Shown: positions 25,246 to 34,301, counted from the first letter of the stretch. The stretch is 64,000 bases of DNA from JAAZIN01 sp964441025 (GCA_964441025.1 CAYTXG010000006.1:1-64000); one strand, 5' to 3'. Notes: generated by a model from the letters alone, not told the origin. Translations and numbers: made by a program.

Positions 25246-26010
25246 ATGCCCCGGATCGACATAGAGGGCACCGTCTGTTTCTACGCCGGAAATGCGGCAG
25301 CACCGGGTCCGCCCCTGCTCTTCTGCCACGGTGCGGGGGGCTGCCACCGCCACTGGCTGAACCAGGTGGAGGAGCTTAAGGGGCAGGCCGCAGCGCTGGC
25401 GCTGGATCTGCCTGGACACGGCGCCTCCGGCGGGGAGCCGGCGGCAGAAGTCGCAGTCTACCGCGAATTTTTGCACCGCTTCAGCGCGGCCCTAGGCCTG
25501 AAACACTTCATCCTGGCCGGGCATTCCATGGGCGGGGCCGTGGCCCTTGATTACGCCCTGCATTACAGCGACAGCCTGAAAGGGCTCATCCTTGCCGGCA
25601 GCGGGGCCCGCCTGCGGGTGGCGCAGCCGCTTCTGGAGGCCTTGCAGTGCGGTAAGGCGCCGCCGGGGCTGATCGAATTCGCCTACGGCCCGGCTGCTCC
25701 CGCGGAGCTGCTGGAGACGGCGCGGCAGGAGCTGCTCCAGGTTCCGCCGCAGACCTATCTGGCGGATTTCACCGCCTGCAACAACTTTGACTGCATGGAG
25801 AGGCTGGTTGAAATCACTGCGCCGGTGCTGCTCATCTGCGGCAAGGAGGACCGTCTGACTCCGCCTAAATACAGCCACTACCTGGTGGAGCGACTGCCCC
25901 AGGCCGAACTGGTGGAGGTGGAAGGGGCGGGTCATATGGTCATGCTGGAGGCGCCGCAGAGGGTCAGCGGGGCCATCTCCTCTTTTTTAAAGAGGACCGT
26001 CGGCGCCTGA
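25246..26010 (+). CDS. Alpha/beta hydrolase
   Basis: 254 aa from the ATG after GGGGGGAAG. Oxyanion-hole region FCHGAGGCHRHW, nucleophile elbow GHSMGGAV, catalytic Asp in LLICGKEDRLTPP and His in GAGHMVML give a complete triad. Substrate unknown; the family includes esterases, lactonases and MhpC-like hydrolases. Its last 47 bases overlap the 3' end of the opposing DUF523 gene, an antisense overlap. Confidence 0.9.
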   Translation: MPRIDIEGTVCFYAGNAAAPGPPLLFCHGAGGCHRHWLNQVEELKGQAAALALDLPGHGASGGEPAAEVAVYREFLHRFSAALGLKHFILAGHSMGGAVALDYALHYSDSLKGLILAGSGARLRVAQPLLEALQCGKAPPGLIEFAYGPAAPAELLETARQELLQVPPQTYLADFTACNNFDCMERLVEITAPVLLICGKEDRLTPPKYSHYLVERLPQAELVEVEGAGHMVMLEAPQRVSGAISSFLKRTVGA

Positions 26011-26479
26011 TCCCTTTTCCCCGCGGAAGTCTCTTTTCGCTGTACACAGGTATACCCTGCTCCTTCAGCAGGGCCGCCGCTACACCGTCTCCGGAGCGGC
26101 TGCGGCCGGTGAAAGAGCCGTCCCGGATCCTGCCCGCGCCGCAGGAAGGGCTGCCCGATTTGAAAATAACCCCATGTGCATGAAACAGCCGGGCCAGCTG
26201 CAGCGCGACGCGGGCTCCGCGCAAAAAATGCGTCGTTACATCCCTGCCCCTATCGTCCATCACGGCGGATCTTCCCTGCAGCACAGCCAGGCCGTCGCCG
26301 CCGCAGATCTCCGCCGGCCGCCGCGGTGTGGACAGCCCGCCCAGCTGCTCCGGACAAACAGGGATCACCCGGCAGCAGCGGCACAAAGGGCGCAGCGCTG
26401 CACTGCGGCTATGGCCGCCGTCGTAACGGGTCGGCAAACCTAGAAGACAGGCGCTGACAAGGTAGATTTTTTTAGGCAA
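25964..26479 (-). CDS. DUF523 family protein
   Basis: 171 aa. SACLLGLPTRYDGGHS, VCPEQLGGLSTPR and FKSGSPSCG are the conserved DUF523 (YbbK) motifs with three conserved cysteines, which may hold a metal or cluster. The family has no agreed function. The C-terminal 20 residues are very basic (GKGIRRRRSSLKKRRWPR). Those codons are the ones overlapping the alpha/beta hydrolase on the other strand, so the tail may be a by-product of that overlap. Confidence 0.8.
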   Translation of the reverse strand: MPKKIYLVSACLLGLPTRYDGGHSRSAALRPLCRCCRVIPVCPEQLGGLSTPRRPAEICGGDGLAVLQGRSAVMDDRGRDVTTHFLRGARVALQLARLFHAHGVIFKSGSPSCGAGRIRDGSFTGRSRSGDGVAAALLKEQGIPVYSEKRLPRGKGIRRRRSSLKKRRWPR

Positions 26480-26534
26480 TATCTTCTCCCGCAGGGTATC
26501 TAAATCGGCAAAACTGATCAGGAGGTGTTCTCAG

Positions 26535-27161
26535 ATGAAACCACGCCCGCCCGAAGGGGGTTTCTTCAACCTGGATGTAACCCGCAGCCAGGCAGTGGAA
26601 AAATTGGCAGCCCTGAACCCGGAGGCAGTTGCCGGAAATGCAGCCGTTGACTACACCGGGCAGGGGTCTTTTTTCTCGGTCACCTTTATCAATGAAACAT
26701 ACCGGGTCACTTTCCCCGATGGCAAAATCACCGGCCCGGGAGGCGCGACGCCCGTTTATCTCTCCATTTTTATCCTGCATTACCTCGTGACCGCCGATGG
26801 TAGCCCGCTCCGCGGAGAATGGATCTCATACCGCCATCTCCCGGGCGGCGAAATCTACACTGAGCCCTTCAGGCGCCGCGCCGTGCTCCCTCTCCTGGAG
26901 GCTTTCGGATCCGACCCGGACTCCTTTGTGCGCGCCGCCGCAGCTCTTGGCGGGTACGGGGCCGGGGGGGGCGGCACCGGCATGATCATCCCCATCTTCC
27001 CGCGGGTACCCCTCAATTTCACCCTCTGGCCGGGCGACGATGAGTTGCCCTCTTCGGCATCGATCCTCTTCGACGCCAGGGCCGCCTCCTACCTGCCCAC
27101 GGAGGATTATGCCCACCTGCCCGCACTGATCATCGAGAGGATGCAGCGGCGCCCGGCATGA
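26535..27161 (+). CDS. DUF3786 domain protein
   Basis: 208 aa from the ATG after AGGAGGT. The region around VYLSIFILHYLVTADGSPLRGEWISYR, GGEIYTEPFRRRAVLPLLEAFG and FPRVPLNFTLWPGDDELPSSASILFD fits DUF3786, a family found mainly in anaerobes, often near corrinoid, nickel or CO-related enzymes. No catalytic role is known. It lies between the DUF523 gene and the korABCD operon and converges with the latter. Confidence 0.75.
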   Translation: MKPRPPEGGFFNLDVTRSQAVEKLAALNPEAVAGNAAVDYTGQGSFFSVTFINETYRVTFPDGKITGPGGATPVYLSIFILHYLVTADGSPLRGEWISYRHLPGGEIYTEPFRRRAVLPLLEAFGSDPDSFVRAAAALGGYGAGGGGTGMIIPIFPRVPLNFTLWPGDDELPSSASILFDARAASYLPTEDYAHLPALIIERMQRRPA

Positions 27162-27195
27162 GCCTGTGCAGCAAACGACAGGGGCTGCTGCTCTT

Positions 27196-27465
27196 TTACT
27201 TCGACGGCAGCCTTTCTTTCCCCTTTCGCAGAATATCAATGGCTGCATCAGGACAGAAGAACTGGCAAAGCCGGCAGCCGGTGCAGCGCTCCATCCGCTT
27301 CGCCTCGACAATGGGGGTACCGTAAACACCGATATGGGTGGACCAGTCTATTACCTGGGAGGGGCATTTCTCGATGCAGAGGCCGCAGCCTTTGCAGAGA
27401 TCGGGCGAAATGTAAAAGAAAGCCTTTTCATTGGCCGCCTCAAAGCGGGTAAAAGTCTTGCTCAT
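27196..27465 (-). CDS. korD: 2-oxoacid:ferredoxin oxidoreductase, delta (ferredoxin) subunit
   Basis: 89 aa. Two [4Fe-4S] motifs, CKGCGLCIEKCPS and CTGCRLCQFFCPD, make a small 8Fe ferredoxin that passes electrons from the TPP site to free ferredoxin. Its ATG overlaps the korC stop. Last gene of the four-gene operon. Confidence 0.9.
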   Translation of the reverse strand: MSKTFTRFEAANEKAFFYISPDLCKGCGLCIEKCPSQVIDWSTHIGVYGTPIVEAKRMERCTGCRLCQFFCPDAAIDILRKGKERLPSK

Positions 27466-28136
27466 CACATTCCCCCCAGCACCGGCGCCGGCTTTTTCAC
27501 GGCGGCGGCCCCCATCTCCAGCGCCGCATAGTTATGATCCCTTAACTGCGGATCCTTCTCAAAGCGACGGTTCAGCTTCTGCTCCAGGGCCTCCTTAACC
27601 TGCTCCAGTGTAACTACTCCAGTGAGCGCCGCGATGGCGCCCAGGATGATCATGTTGAAAACACGCGGATGCAGCCGCTGCCTGGCCAGGTCCGAGGCGG
27701 CCACGGCGATAAGGCGTCTCGGGGGCGTCTCCACCGCCGCACGCCTGCCGCGGTAACTAGTCCTTTCGGCAAAAGCCTGCGGGGCAATGGTGTTGTATGT
27801 TTGCCGCCCCACCACCATATCGGAAATCTGCGGTACATCAATGAGGGAGTTGTCGTAGAGAACAATTGTTTCCGGACCCAGGTACTGCCCGCTGCGGCGC
27901 AGAGAGCGAGGACTCAGGGCGGCTGCAAGGTCGGCCTGCAAAAATTTGGGGGATCCGATAGCTCCCGGAGAGATCTGGACAAAGGCCAGTGAGACTCCGC
28001 CGCGCTGCTCAATCCCGAAGTTGGGAATATACAGGGCATTCAATCCGGCCCGGAAGGCCGCCAATGACAGCGTCTCCGCCAGCGCCTGGACTCCCTGTCC
28101 GCCCTCACCGGCAACGGCTATCTTCCAGCGGCGCAT
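27465..28136 (-). CDS. korC: 2-oxoacid:ferredoxin oxidoreductase, gamma subunit
   Basis: 223 aa from the ATG nine bases after GGAGG. GEGGQGVQALAETLSLAA at the start and NFGIEQRGGVSLAFVQIS are typical of the gamma domain of pyruvate/2-oxoglutarate:ferredoxin oxidoreductases. The start overlaps the korB stop region, showing tight coupling. Confidence 0.92.
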   Translation of the reverse strand: MRRWKIAVAGEGGQGVQALAETLSLAAFRAGLNALYIPNFGIEQRGGVSLAFVQISPGAIGSPKFLQADLAAALSPRSLRRSGQYLGPETIVLYDNSLIDVPQISDMVVGRQTYNTIAPQAFAERTSYRGRRAAVETPPRRLIAVAASDLARQRLHPRVFNMIILGAIAALTGVVTLEQVKEALEQKLNRRFEKDPQLRDHNYAALEMGAAAVKKPAPVLGGM

Positions 28137-28137
28137 C

Positions 28138-28881
28138 TCAGCTCTCCTCCCGGAAGGACGGGGCAATCTCGCCGGGGCGGTAGTAAACGCTCATCTCCTG
28201 TTCCAGGTATGACCAGGTGGCGGCGGCATTTGTCCGCCAGTTTGTCGGGCAGGTCGAAAGGGCCTCGATAAAAGAAAAATGTCCCTGCATCTGTCTTTCA
28301 AGTCCTCTCTTCAGCACGTTTTTCAGGCGGAGCACCTGCGCCACCGTCCCCCGGGCAAGATAAGCCTGCGGGTGGGCCACCGCGGCAAGGGTCTCCGGAC
28401 CCCGGAAGGGGCGGCCTGTCTCCGCCTCATCACGCCCGAAAGGTGTTGTCTCGGTTTTCTGCCCCGGCAGGGTGGTGGGAGCCATCTGCCCCCCTGTCAT
28501 GGCGTAGACGGTGTTATTCACCAGGACGGCGGTGATGGGGTCGTTGCGCAACGCCGTGCTGATCAGATGCTGCAGCCCGATGGCGTAGCCGCCCCCGTCG
28601 CCCATGTAGGCAACGACAATGGACGCAGGATTTGCCCGCTTCAGCCCCACCATCACCGGAATGGTTCGCCCATGATGCGTCTGCATACAGGGAAAAGTAA
28701 AAAAATCCCAGGCCAGTAGGGAACAGCCGATATCGCAGGCAAAAATAACCTGTTCCGCCAGCTCCAGTTCATCAATGGCCAGCCCCAGGGCCTTCAACAC
28801 CAGGCCGTGTCCGCAGCCTGGGCAGAAGCGGTGGGGTTTGCTCTCCCGGTTCCAGCAAAGGGGCATCGAGAGTTCGCTCAC
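28138..28881 (-). CDS. korB: 2-oxoacid:ferredoxin oxidoreductase, beta (TPP) subunit
   Basis: 247 aa from GTG, overlapping the korA stop by four bases (GTGA). FCPGCGHGLVLKAL gives a cluster or pocket cysteine pair, and YMGDGGGYAIGLQHL with VLVNNTVYAMTGGQ is the TPP-Mg motif. This subunit decarboxylates the 2-oxoacid. I call it 2-oxoglutarate type by similarity of architecture; 2-oxoisovalerate or another 2-oxoacid is possible. Confidence 0.92.
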   Translation of the reverse strand: MSELSMPLCWNRESKPHRFCPGCGHGLVLKALGLAIDELELAEQVIFACDIGCSLLAWDFFTFPCMQTHHGRTIPVMVGLKRANPASIVVAYMGDGGGYAIGLQHLISTALRNDPITAVLVNNTVYAMTGGQMAPTTLPGQKTETTPFGRDEAETGRPFRGPETLAAVAHPQAYLARGTVAQVLRLKNVLKRGLERQMQGHFSFIEALSTCPTNWRTNAAATWSYLEQEMSVYYRPGEIAPSFREES

Positions 28882-29954
28882 GACAGAACCGCCTCCTTGA
28901 TCTCCTCCGCGGTGATCCCCACCCCCGGGCGGTAGTAATCCCGAAAATCTGACAGGATGCCACCTGGCGCGGCAAGGCGGACCTGGTTTCCCAGCTGCCC
29001 CGCCGCCGATTCAGCCGCGAGCACAGCCCCGCCGCTTTTTTGAAGAGCCTGCCGGAGGGCCTCCCCGGGAAAGGGACGCAGAGTGATGGGCCGGAAAAAG
29101 TTCACCTTCCTGCCGGCGCTGCGCAGTTCCTGCACCGCCTGGCGGGCCGCCCGCCCCACAATGCCATGCGCAACGATAAGCAGTTCCCCACCGGTCTCCC
29201 CGATAAATTCATGTTCCACCAGTTCCGTAGCTGCCCGCGCATAGTCCTCCAGGTGCCTGCCCAGCACCTCGCTCAGCTCCTCTTCCACGCTAAAAGAGTT
29301 GCGCAGGTGCAACAGGGCCCTCTCTCCATCCGTCCGCGCCGGGCCCAGGATCGGCTCCTTGGGGATGGGGCCGAAGCCCAGTTCCGCGGGATCATAGAGC
29401 TGCAGCGGCTCCCGCATCTTCGCCTGGTAGCCGTCGCCCAGAATAAAGGTGGGGAAGCGGTAGCGCCAGGCCCTGTGAAAGGCCTTGATCGTATAATTGT
29501 ACAGCTCCTGGTGGCCGCTTGTGGAGTAAACGAGGCGCAGCCCCTCTCCATTACCGCCGAAGCAGGTCAAGTTGAGCTCCTGCTGTGAATAGATCACCGT
29601 AGCCGTGGATGGGCCGCCGCGCTGTTGGACAATCACCACTATGGGCAGGCGCATCATTTCGGCCATGGAGAGCGGTTCCTGGAAAAGCACTGTGCCCGGA
29701 CCGGCAGTGGCGGAAAAAGCAGCCTTGCCACTGACGATCGCCCCGATGGCGGCAAAGCCTGCGGATAGCTCATCCTCGGTCTGCAGGAAACCCCGTCCCT
29801 GTTGCGGCGCCAGGCGCCGCCAGTGGTGCATGATCTCGTTCTGCGGCGTGATGGGATAGCCGAACATGTAATCCGCCCCGGCGGCCAGCGCCGCCCGGGC
29901 CGCAACCTCGTTGCCGGTGATGAATGCGCTGTGCTCTGCAGGTGTTACCGCCAT
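28878..29954 (-). CDS. korA: 2-oxoacid:ferredoxin oxidoreductase, alpha subunit
   Basis: 358 aa from the ATG at 29954-29952 (MAVTPAEHSAFITGNEV). TITGNEA-like start, YPITPQNEIMHHW, QTEDELSAGFAAIGA and TAGPGTVLFQEPLSMAEMM are diagnostic for the pyrimidine-binding alpha subunit. With korBCD it forms a CoA- and ferredoxin-dependent 2-oxoacid oxidoreductase. AAGGAG lies 13 bases before this ATG, longer than usual; a five-codon frame starting at 29962 is better spaced and overlaps the korA start. Confidence 0.92.
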   Translation of the reverse strand: MAVTPAEHSAFITGNEVAARAALAAGADYMFGYPITPQNEIMHHWRRLAPQQGRGFLQTEDELSAGFAAIGAIVSGKAAFSATAGPGTVLFQEPLSMAEMMRLPIVVIVQQRGGPSTATVIYSQQELNLTCFGGNGEGLRLVYSTSGHQELYNYTIKAFHRAWRYRFPTFILGDGYQAKMREPLQLYDPAELGFGPIPKEPILGPARTDGERALLHLRNSFSVEEELSEVLGRHLEDYARAATELVEHEFIGETGGELLIVAHGIVGRAARQAVQELRSAGRKVNFFRPITLRPFPGEALRQALQKSGGAVLAAESAAGQLGNQVRLAAPGGILSDFRDYYRPGVGITAEEIKEAVLS

Positions 29955-29962
29955 AGATACAT

Positions 29963-30343
29963 TTCCGCTCCTTAACGGGGTAATTGCGAACTCCCGCCGT
30001 GATATTGCGCTGCAGATCAATCGGGTGTAACCCAAAACCCGGTTTTATTTCTTTCCAAACCAGCCCCGGCCCCGTCTGATTGTCAATGTTTTTAAGATAC
30101 CCATCTGTCCCCGCATTATTTGCCCGGCAAGTTGGCAAAGATGCTGCACAGATGTTGGATACAACAGTAACCGCATTGCATCCCCGTAAATTTGCGCATC
30201 TTGACAGACCATTGACGCCGCCGCGGAGACCCGAATCCGTATTTATTCATGCAATGACCGGGCAATCATATAAGCAGGAGGGGGCCCCCAGTGCTATCTG
30301 CCCCCTTCTGCATGCCCGGCAGTGCAAATATGACCGGCAGATC
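29963..30343. other. Gene-free region upstream of korA
   Basis: No coding frame supported. A TTGACA on the minus strand (around 30088-30083) has no matching -10 at the right distance, so the korA promoter is not resolved. No known riboswitch was recognised. Confidence 0.5.
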
Positions 30344-30367
30344 AAAAAAGCCGGGCTGCAGCCCGGC
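30344..30367 (-). terminator. Intrinsic terminator of the dnaX-recR-bofA operon
   Basis: Palindrome GCCGGGCTGCAGCCCGGC followed on the minus strand by TTTTTTG, 30 bases after bofA. Confidence 0.85.
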
Positions 30368-30397
30368 GTAAGTTGCCCCGGTTTATCGGAATCCTTT

Positions 30398-30673
30398 TTA
30401 ACTGAAAAGATATTTCAGTGCAACCAGCGCCCCCAATCCGGGCAGACCCATCACCCCGACTACAAAGGCGCTGATCACATTCAAACCGATGGCCAGCCCC
30501 CAGAGAACCCCGGCGAAATTGTAGAGATAGATCATAACCCCGCCCAGGGCTGTCCAGAGCAGGGCGCGCAGCAGCAGTTTTAGCGGCTTGTAAAAAATCC
30601 GAGAAAGAAAAATAATTGCCATCAGTCCGAATGCCGCCGCTGCTGCCAGGTTCCAGTCCAGCTCTTTCAACAT
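30398..30673 (-). CDS. bofA: Pro-sigma-K processing inhibitor BofA family protein
   Basis: 91 aa integral membrane protein with three likely membrane segments (about 10-24, 33-53, 58-80). The C-terminal FVVGVMGLPGLGALVALKYLF is the BofA signature. In B. subtilis BofA holds the SpoIVFB protease inactive until the engulfed forespore signals. Position after recR-yaaL is the B. subtilis order. Confidence 0.9.
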   Translation of the reverse strand: MLKELDWNLAAAAAFGLMAIIFLSRIFYKPLKLLLRALLWTALGGVMIYLYNFAGVLWGLAIGLNVISAFVVGVMGLPGLGALVALKYLFS

Positions 30674-30687
30674 TTCCAGCCACCCCC

Positions 30688-30963
30688 TTAATCCAGGGCA
30701 GAGTAAAGGTTCAGCCCCTCTTTCCTGGCCTGTTTCAGCAGATATATGTAGCGCCTCTCCGCCGCCTCCAGGTTGTAGATAGCATGATCGATCAAATCGG
30801 GATCGCTGATCTGATCAAATCTGTCCCTGGCACTTTCCCATTCCTGCCGGGCCTGCTCCACCAGGGCAAAACAGTCTTCCTGCTGCAGTGAAACTGCCTT
30901 CTCCTCCGAGGGAAAAAAATAGGAAGATATTTTCAATAAAAAATCAGCCATCTTTTTCAGCAT
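30688..30963 (-). CDS. yaaL: YaaL-like DUF2508 protein
   Basis: 91 aa from the ATG six bases after AGGAGG. Mostly helical and charged, with ALVEQARQEWESARDRFDQI and the end YIYLLKQARKEGLN typical of DUF2508. Function unknown; it occurs between recR and bofA across Firmicutes. Confidence 0.85.
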   Translation of the reverse strand: MLKKMADFLLKISSYFFPSEEKAVSLQQEDCFALVEQARQEWESARDRFDQISDPDLIDHAIYNLEAAERRYIYLLKQARKEGLNLYSALD

Positions 30964-31137
30964 GTTCCCCCTCCTCACAACATTATGCCGCGATGATCAC
31001 AAATATTAATCCCTTTAAGAGAAAGAACTATGCATGCAGATAATCATGGCCGGGCTCCGCTTTGCCCGGCGGCAGCAAGGTTATTATGGCCCGGGTTGAA
31101 TAAACTAAGGGTAATAAACGGGTCGAGGGTGTTGTCC

Positions 31138-31287
31138 ATGGAAGAAAGAGAGCGCTTATGCGAGGAGAGGTGCAAATTCCAGCGGGAAGGGCGCTGCACA
31201 TTGGAAAGATTGGATTTTCTGGCCCCGGTGCACGGCGCCGTCTGCTGCGATCATATCTGGGAGGATGAAGCGCGGATTCACAATTAG
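31138..31287 (+). CDS. Small cysteine-rich protein
   Basis: 49 aa on the opposite strand to its neighbours, ATG after GAGGGTG. Residues LCEERCKFQREGRCTLERL and a later VCCDHIW place four to five Cys in the CxxxC...C...CC pattern of small Clostridia proteins that probably bind a metal. It converges on recR with a 10-base gap. Function unknown. Confidence 0.55.
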   Translation: MEERERLCEERCKFQREGRCTLERLDFLAPVHGAVCCDHIWEDEARIHN

Positions 31288-31297
31288 GACAGTGGCG

Positions 31298-31894
31298 CTA
31301 CATCTCCCTCCGCCCCTCCAGGGAGCGGCTCAGGGTAAGATCATCGGCATATTCCAGATCACCGCCCACGGGAAGGCCGAAGGCGATGCGCGTCACCCTG
31401 ATCTTAAGCGGTTTGACCAGGCCGGCAATGTAGGAGGCGGTGGCATCACCCTCCACATTGGGATTGGTCGCTATAATCAACTCTTCAGCCTCGTTTTCAG
31501 AAAGACGCTGCAGCAGCTGCGGGAGACGCAGCTCTTCGGGCCCCAGCCCGTCCAGCGGAGAGAGGGCTCCATGCAACACGTGGTACAGGCCGCGGTAATG
31601 ACCTGTCTGCTCCAAACGAATAACATCACGCGGCTCTTGAACCACACAGAACAGGCCCTGTTCGCGGCGCGGATCGCTGCAGTAACGGCAGGGCACCCTC
31701 TCCGTCAGAGAGCCGCACTGCGGACAAAAAAGAAGCTTGTCCTTGGCCTCGACAATGGCTCCGGCCAGGGCGGCTGCCTCTTCGCGCGGCCGTCCCAGGA
31801 GAAAGAAGGATAAACGTTGGGCAGTCTTCGGCCCAATGCCCGGGAAACGGCAAAACGCATCGATCAGTTTCTGCAGCGGTTCCGGATAGCTCAT
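31298..31894 (-). CDS. recR: Recombination protein RecR
   Basis: 198 aa; TTG one codon upstream is an alternative start closer to AAGGAG. Helix-hairpin-helix FPGIGPKTAQR, zinc finger CPQCGSLTERVPCRYC, and Toprim domain (ELIIATNPNVEGDATASYI). RecR works with RecO and RecF to load RecA on gapped DNA. It follows ybaB by about 30 bases. Confidence 0.97.
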   Translation of the reverse strand: MSYPEPLQKLIDAFCRFPGIGPKTAQRLSFFLLGRPREEAAALAGAIVEAKDKLLFCPQCGSLTERVPCRYCSDPRREQGLFCVVQEPRDVIRLEQTGHYRGLYHVLHGALSPLDGLGPEELRLPQLLQRLSENEAEELIIATNPNVEGDATASYIAGLVKPLKIRVTRIAFGLPVGGDLEYADDLTLSRSLEGRREM

Positions 31895-31927
31895 CAACGG
31901 TGATTTGCTCCTTTGACAGCCCCCTGA

Positions 31928-32245
31928 TCAGAACATCCCCGGCGGCAGGTTCAGCCCGCCGGTAAGTTTCTGCATCTCCGTGCCGATCATTTCATCAACT
32001 TTTTTCAATGTTTCGTTGACCGCCGCCAGGATCAGGTCTTCAAGCATATCGCGGTTCTCTTCACTGAGCACCTCAGGATCAATCTGCAGCGACAACAGCT
32101 CCTTGTGCCCGTTTGCTTCAACCCTGACCGCTCCCCCTCCGCTGGTGCCCTGCACAGTTTTTTCGCCAAGCTGCTCCTGCATCTTTTCCATTTGCGCCTG
32201 TGCCTTCTGCACCTGCTTCATGATTTTGCCCATGCCGCCCTTCAT
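31928..32245 (-). CDS. ybaB: YbaB/EbfC nucleoid-associated protein
   Basis: 105 aa. KIMKQVQKAQAQMEKMQEQL is the N-terminal coiled-coil, followed by VRVEANGHKELLSLQIDPEVL and DLILAAVNETLKKVDEM. Members bind DNA as dimers. The dnaX-ybaB-recR trio is one of the most conserved bacterial arrangements; the gap to dnaX is 19 bases. Confidence 0.95.
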   Translation of the reverse strand: MKGGMGKIMKQVQKAQAQMEKMQEQLGEKTVQGTSGGGAVRVEANGHKELLSLQIDPEVLSEENRDMLEDLILAAVNETLKKVDEMIGTEMQKLTGGLNLPPGMF

Positions 32246-32264
32246 CTGCAGGCCCCCTTTTTAA

Positions 32265-33920
32265 CTAGACCTCAAAAACTTCTCCGGTAAAAAGCTTTTC
32301 CACGTCCTCAAAGCTGTAAGTATCCGCTTCCCCCGATGATTCCCCGGCGGGAACATCGCCCGGGCCTGCGGCGCCGCTTTCCGGCGGCCGCCCTCTGTAC
32401 CTGACTTTAATTTGCAGCTGCCTGGACAACAGTCTCTGGCAGCTTTCCTCCACAGTCCGCCGGTGATCATTCTCCATGATCCTGTCCCCGGCAAAATCGC
32501 CGTCGTAATATGTGAGCAGAAGCATATTCCCCTCCAGGGCATGCTCATAGGCTGCATTGAGGTGACCGTAAGTGGCCTTGTGACGCGCTTTAACCTCCCT
32601 CAGGAGCCGCCCCCACCAGTCCGCATCCCTGACCCTGTCGGGAAGCGCTCCTGAGGCGGCAGCTGCTGTCTCCTGATCCGGGCAGGGCTTTACCGGAGGC
32701 GCGGCTGGTGCCGGGGCGCCGGCTTTCACCCGCATGGGCCCCTCCGGCGGCTTTTTACCCGGCGGCGGTTCCGCCCTGGGAGCGGGCGCCCGTTTGGCGG
32801 CGGGCAGCTCCTCCCGGCGCAGCACGCGCATCATCCTGATCAAGGCCACCTCCAGGACGAACTGGGGATAATGAGCATACCGCATCTCGCCAACCAGCCC
32901 GTGCAGCAGCTCCACAAGCTCCAGCAGTGAGTCACGGCTAAAGTAACCCCGATATTTTTTTAGAAGGCCCTCAAAACCGTAATAGCTTTCCTCGAGCTGC
33001 AGCCTGCCCGGGGCGCCGGCAATTAGCAGCCTGCTGAAGTAAAATGTTAAATCCCTGAGCAGCAGCGTCAGATCCCTGCCGCTGTAAATGATCTCCTGAA
33101 GCGTTTGCAGCCCCGCTTCCAGTTCGCCTGATGCAAGCGCTTCGACAAGGGAACCAATGGTCTCCACGCGGGTTACCCCCGTTACTGAACGGACATGTTC
33201 CGCTGATATGAGCTCTTCCCCGTAAGCGCTGCATTGTTCCAAAAGCCCCAGGCCGTCCCTCATGGAGCCCTCGGCCAGTCGGGCCATGAGGCGCAGCGCC
33301 TCCTCTTCAACGCGCCATCCTTCGTCTGCAGCCGCCTGCCGGAGCCTCGCCCCGATCTGCTCCACCGTAAGCAGGTGAAAATCAAAGCGCTGGCAGCGTG
33401 AAACAACCGTTGAGGGGAGCCGCGAAGGGTCCGTTGTCGCCATAATAAAAATTACCCCTGGCGGTGGTTCCTCCAGGGTTTTCAGAAAGGCATTGCAGGC
33501 CTCGTTGGTCAGCATGTGCGCCTCATCAATTATGTAAACCTTGTAGCGACTCTCCCCGCTGGCATAGCGGGTCCTCTCGCGCAGCTCCCGGATCTCATCG
33601 ATGCCTCGGTTCGAGGCGGCATCCATCTCGATGACATCCAGCGAAACGCCGCCAGCGATATTGCGGCAGGGCGGGCATTCGCCGCAGGGCTCGGGGATGG
33701 GATAACGGTGACAGTTGACCGCACGGGCCAGAATTTTAGCCGTGGTGGTCTTTCCCGTCCCCCGCGGCCCACAGAAGAGATAAGCATGAGCCAGCTGCCC
33801 CCGGGAGAGGGCATGGCTCAAAGTGCGGGTCACATGATCCTGTCCCGTGATCTGGGCAAAAGTCAAGGGGCGCAGCCGCCGGTAAAGACTGAGGTAAGTC
33901 GTCAAGAAAGACACTTCCAT
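32265..33920 (-). CDS. dnaX: DNA polymerase III gamma/tau subunit
   Basis: 551 aa. AAA+ core with Walker A GPRGTGKTTTAKILA, zinc cysteines (CGECPPC), YIIDEAHMLT and VSRCQRFDF, then a Pro/Ala-rich linker (about 385-425) and a tau-like C-terminus. Start is uncertain: the ATG at 33920 lacks a clear ribosome site, and TTG five codons later follows GGAAG. Located directly after the SRP RNA, as in B. subtilis. Confidence 0.96.
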   Translation of the reverse strand: MEVSFLTTYLSLYRRLRPLTFAQITGQDHVTRTLSHALSRGQLAHAYLFCGPRGTGKTTTAKILARAVNCHRYPIPEPCGECPPCRNIAGGVSLDVIEMDAASNRGIDEIRELRERTRYASGESRYKVYIIDEAHMLTNEACNAFLKTLEEPPPGVIFIMATTDPSRLPSTVVSRCQRFDFHLLTVEQIGARLRQAAADEGWRVEEEALRLMARLAEGSMRDGLGLLEQCSAYGEELISAEHVRSVTGVTRVETIGSLVEALASGELEAGLQTLQEIIYSGRDLTLLLRDLTFYFSRLLIAGAPGRLQLEESYYGFEGLLKKYRGYFSRDSLLELVELLHGLVGEMRYAHYPQFVLEVALIRMMRVLRREELPAAKRAPAPRAEPPPGKKPPEGPMRVKAGAPAPAAPPVKPCPDQETAAAASGALPDRVRDADWWGRLLREVKARHKATYGHLNAAYEHALEGNMLLLTYYDGDFAGDRIMENDHRRTVEESCQRLLSRQLQIKVRYRGRPPESGAAGPGDVPAGESSGEADTYSFEDVEKLFTGEVFEV

Positions 33921-34019
33921 TTCGGAATGAGCCGTTTTCCATTCACATTTCCACCCGCCCGCTGTGCGGATAGAGAAGTGAGCTCCATAGTTGTCCTAAT
34001 AGATAAGCTGATAATGTAA

Positions 34020-34289
34020 GGCCGTGCACCTGCCTTTGATCTCCGCCCCCAGGCGCCGGCCGGGCAGTTGGCTCCAACCCGGCAGCCCCGTGGCACCCGC
34101 AAAATCTCATTTACCGCTGCTTCCTCCCGGACCTGACGGGGTTCATGAGTTTGCGCCGCACGGGACCGGGCCTTCAACACCACTTACCTGGTGCTGACCC
34201 TGAAAGCTGCGAAACCGGGGACAGGATTTCAACCCCGCTGCAGCGGATTGCGGGTACAGGGCACCGCTACCTCCCCGTCTAGCACGGCC
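34020..34289 (-). ncRNA. ffs: Signal recognition particle RNA, large Bacillus-type
   Basis: About 270 nt. The 5' end GGCCGTGC (34289-34282) pairs with the 3' end GCACGGCC (34027-34020), closing the long helix with an Alu domain. Near the 5' end the sequence is nearly identical to B. subtilis scRNA (GTGCTAGACGGGGAGGTAGC). The universal apical loop GTCAGGTCCGGGAGGAAGC and AGCGGTAAA is present in the 3' half. It binds Ffh to target nascent membrane proteins. Located between tRNA-Ser and dnaX, as in B. subtilis. Confidence 0.96.
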
Positions 34290-34301
34290 AAACCATAAAT
34301 A

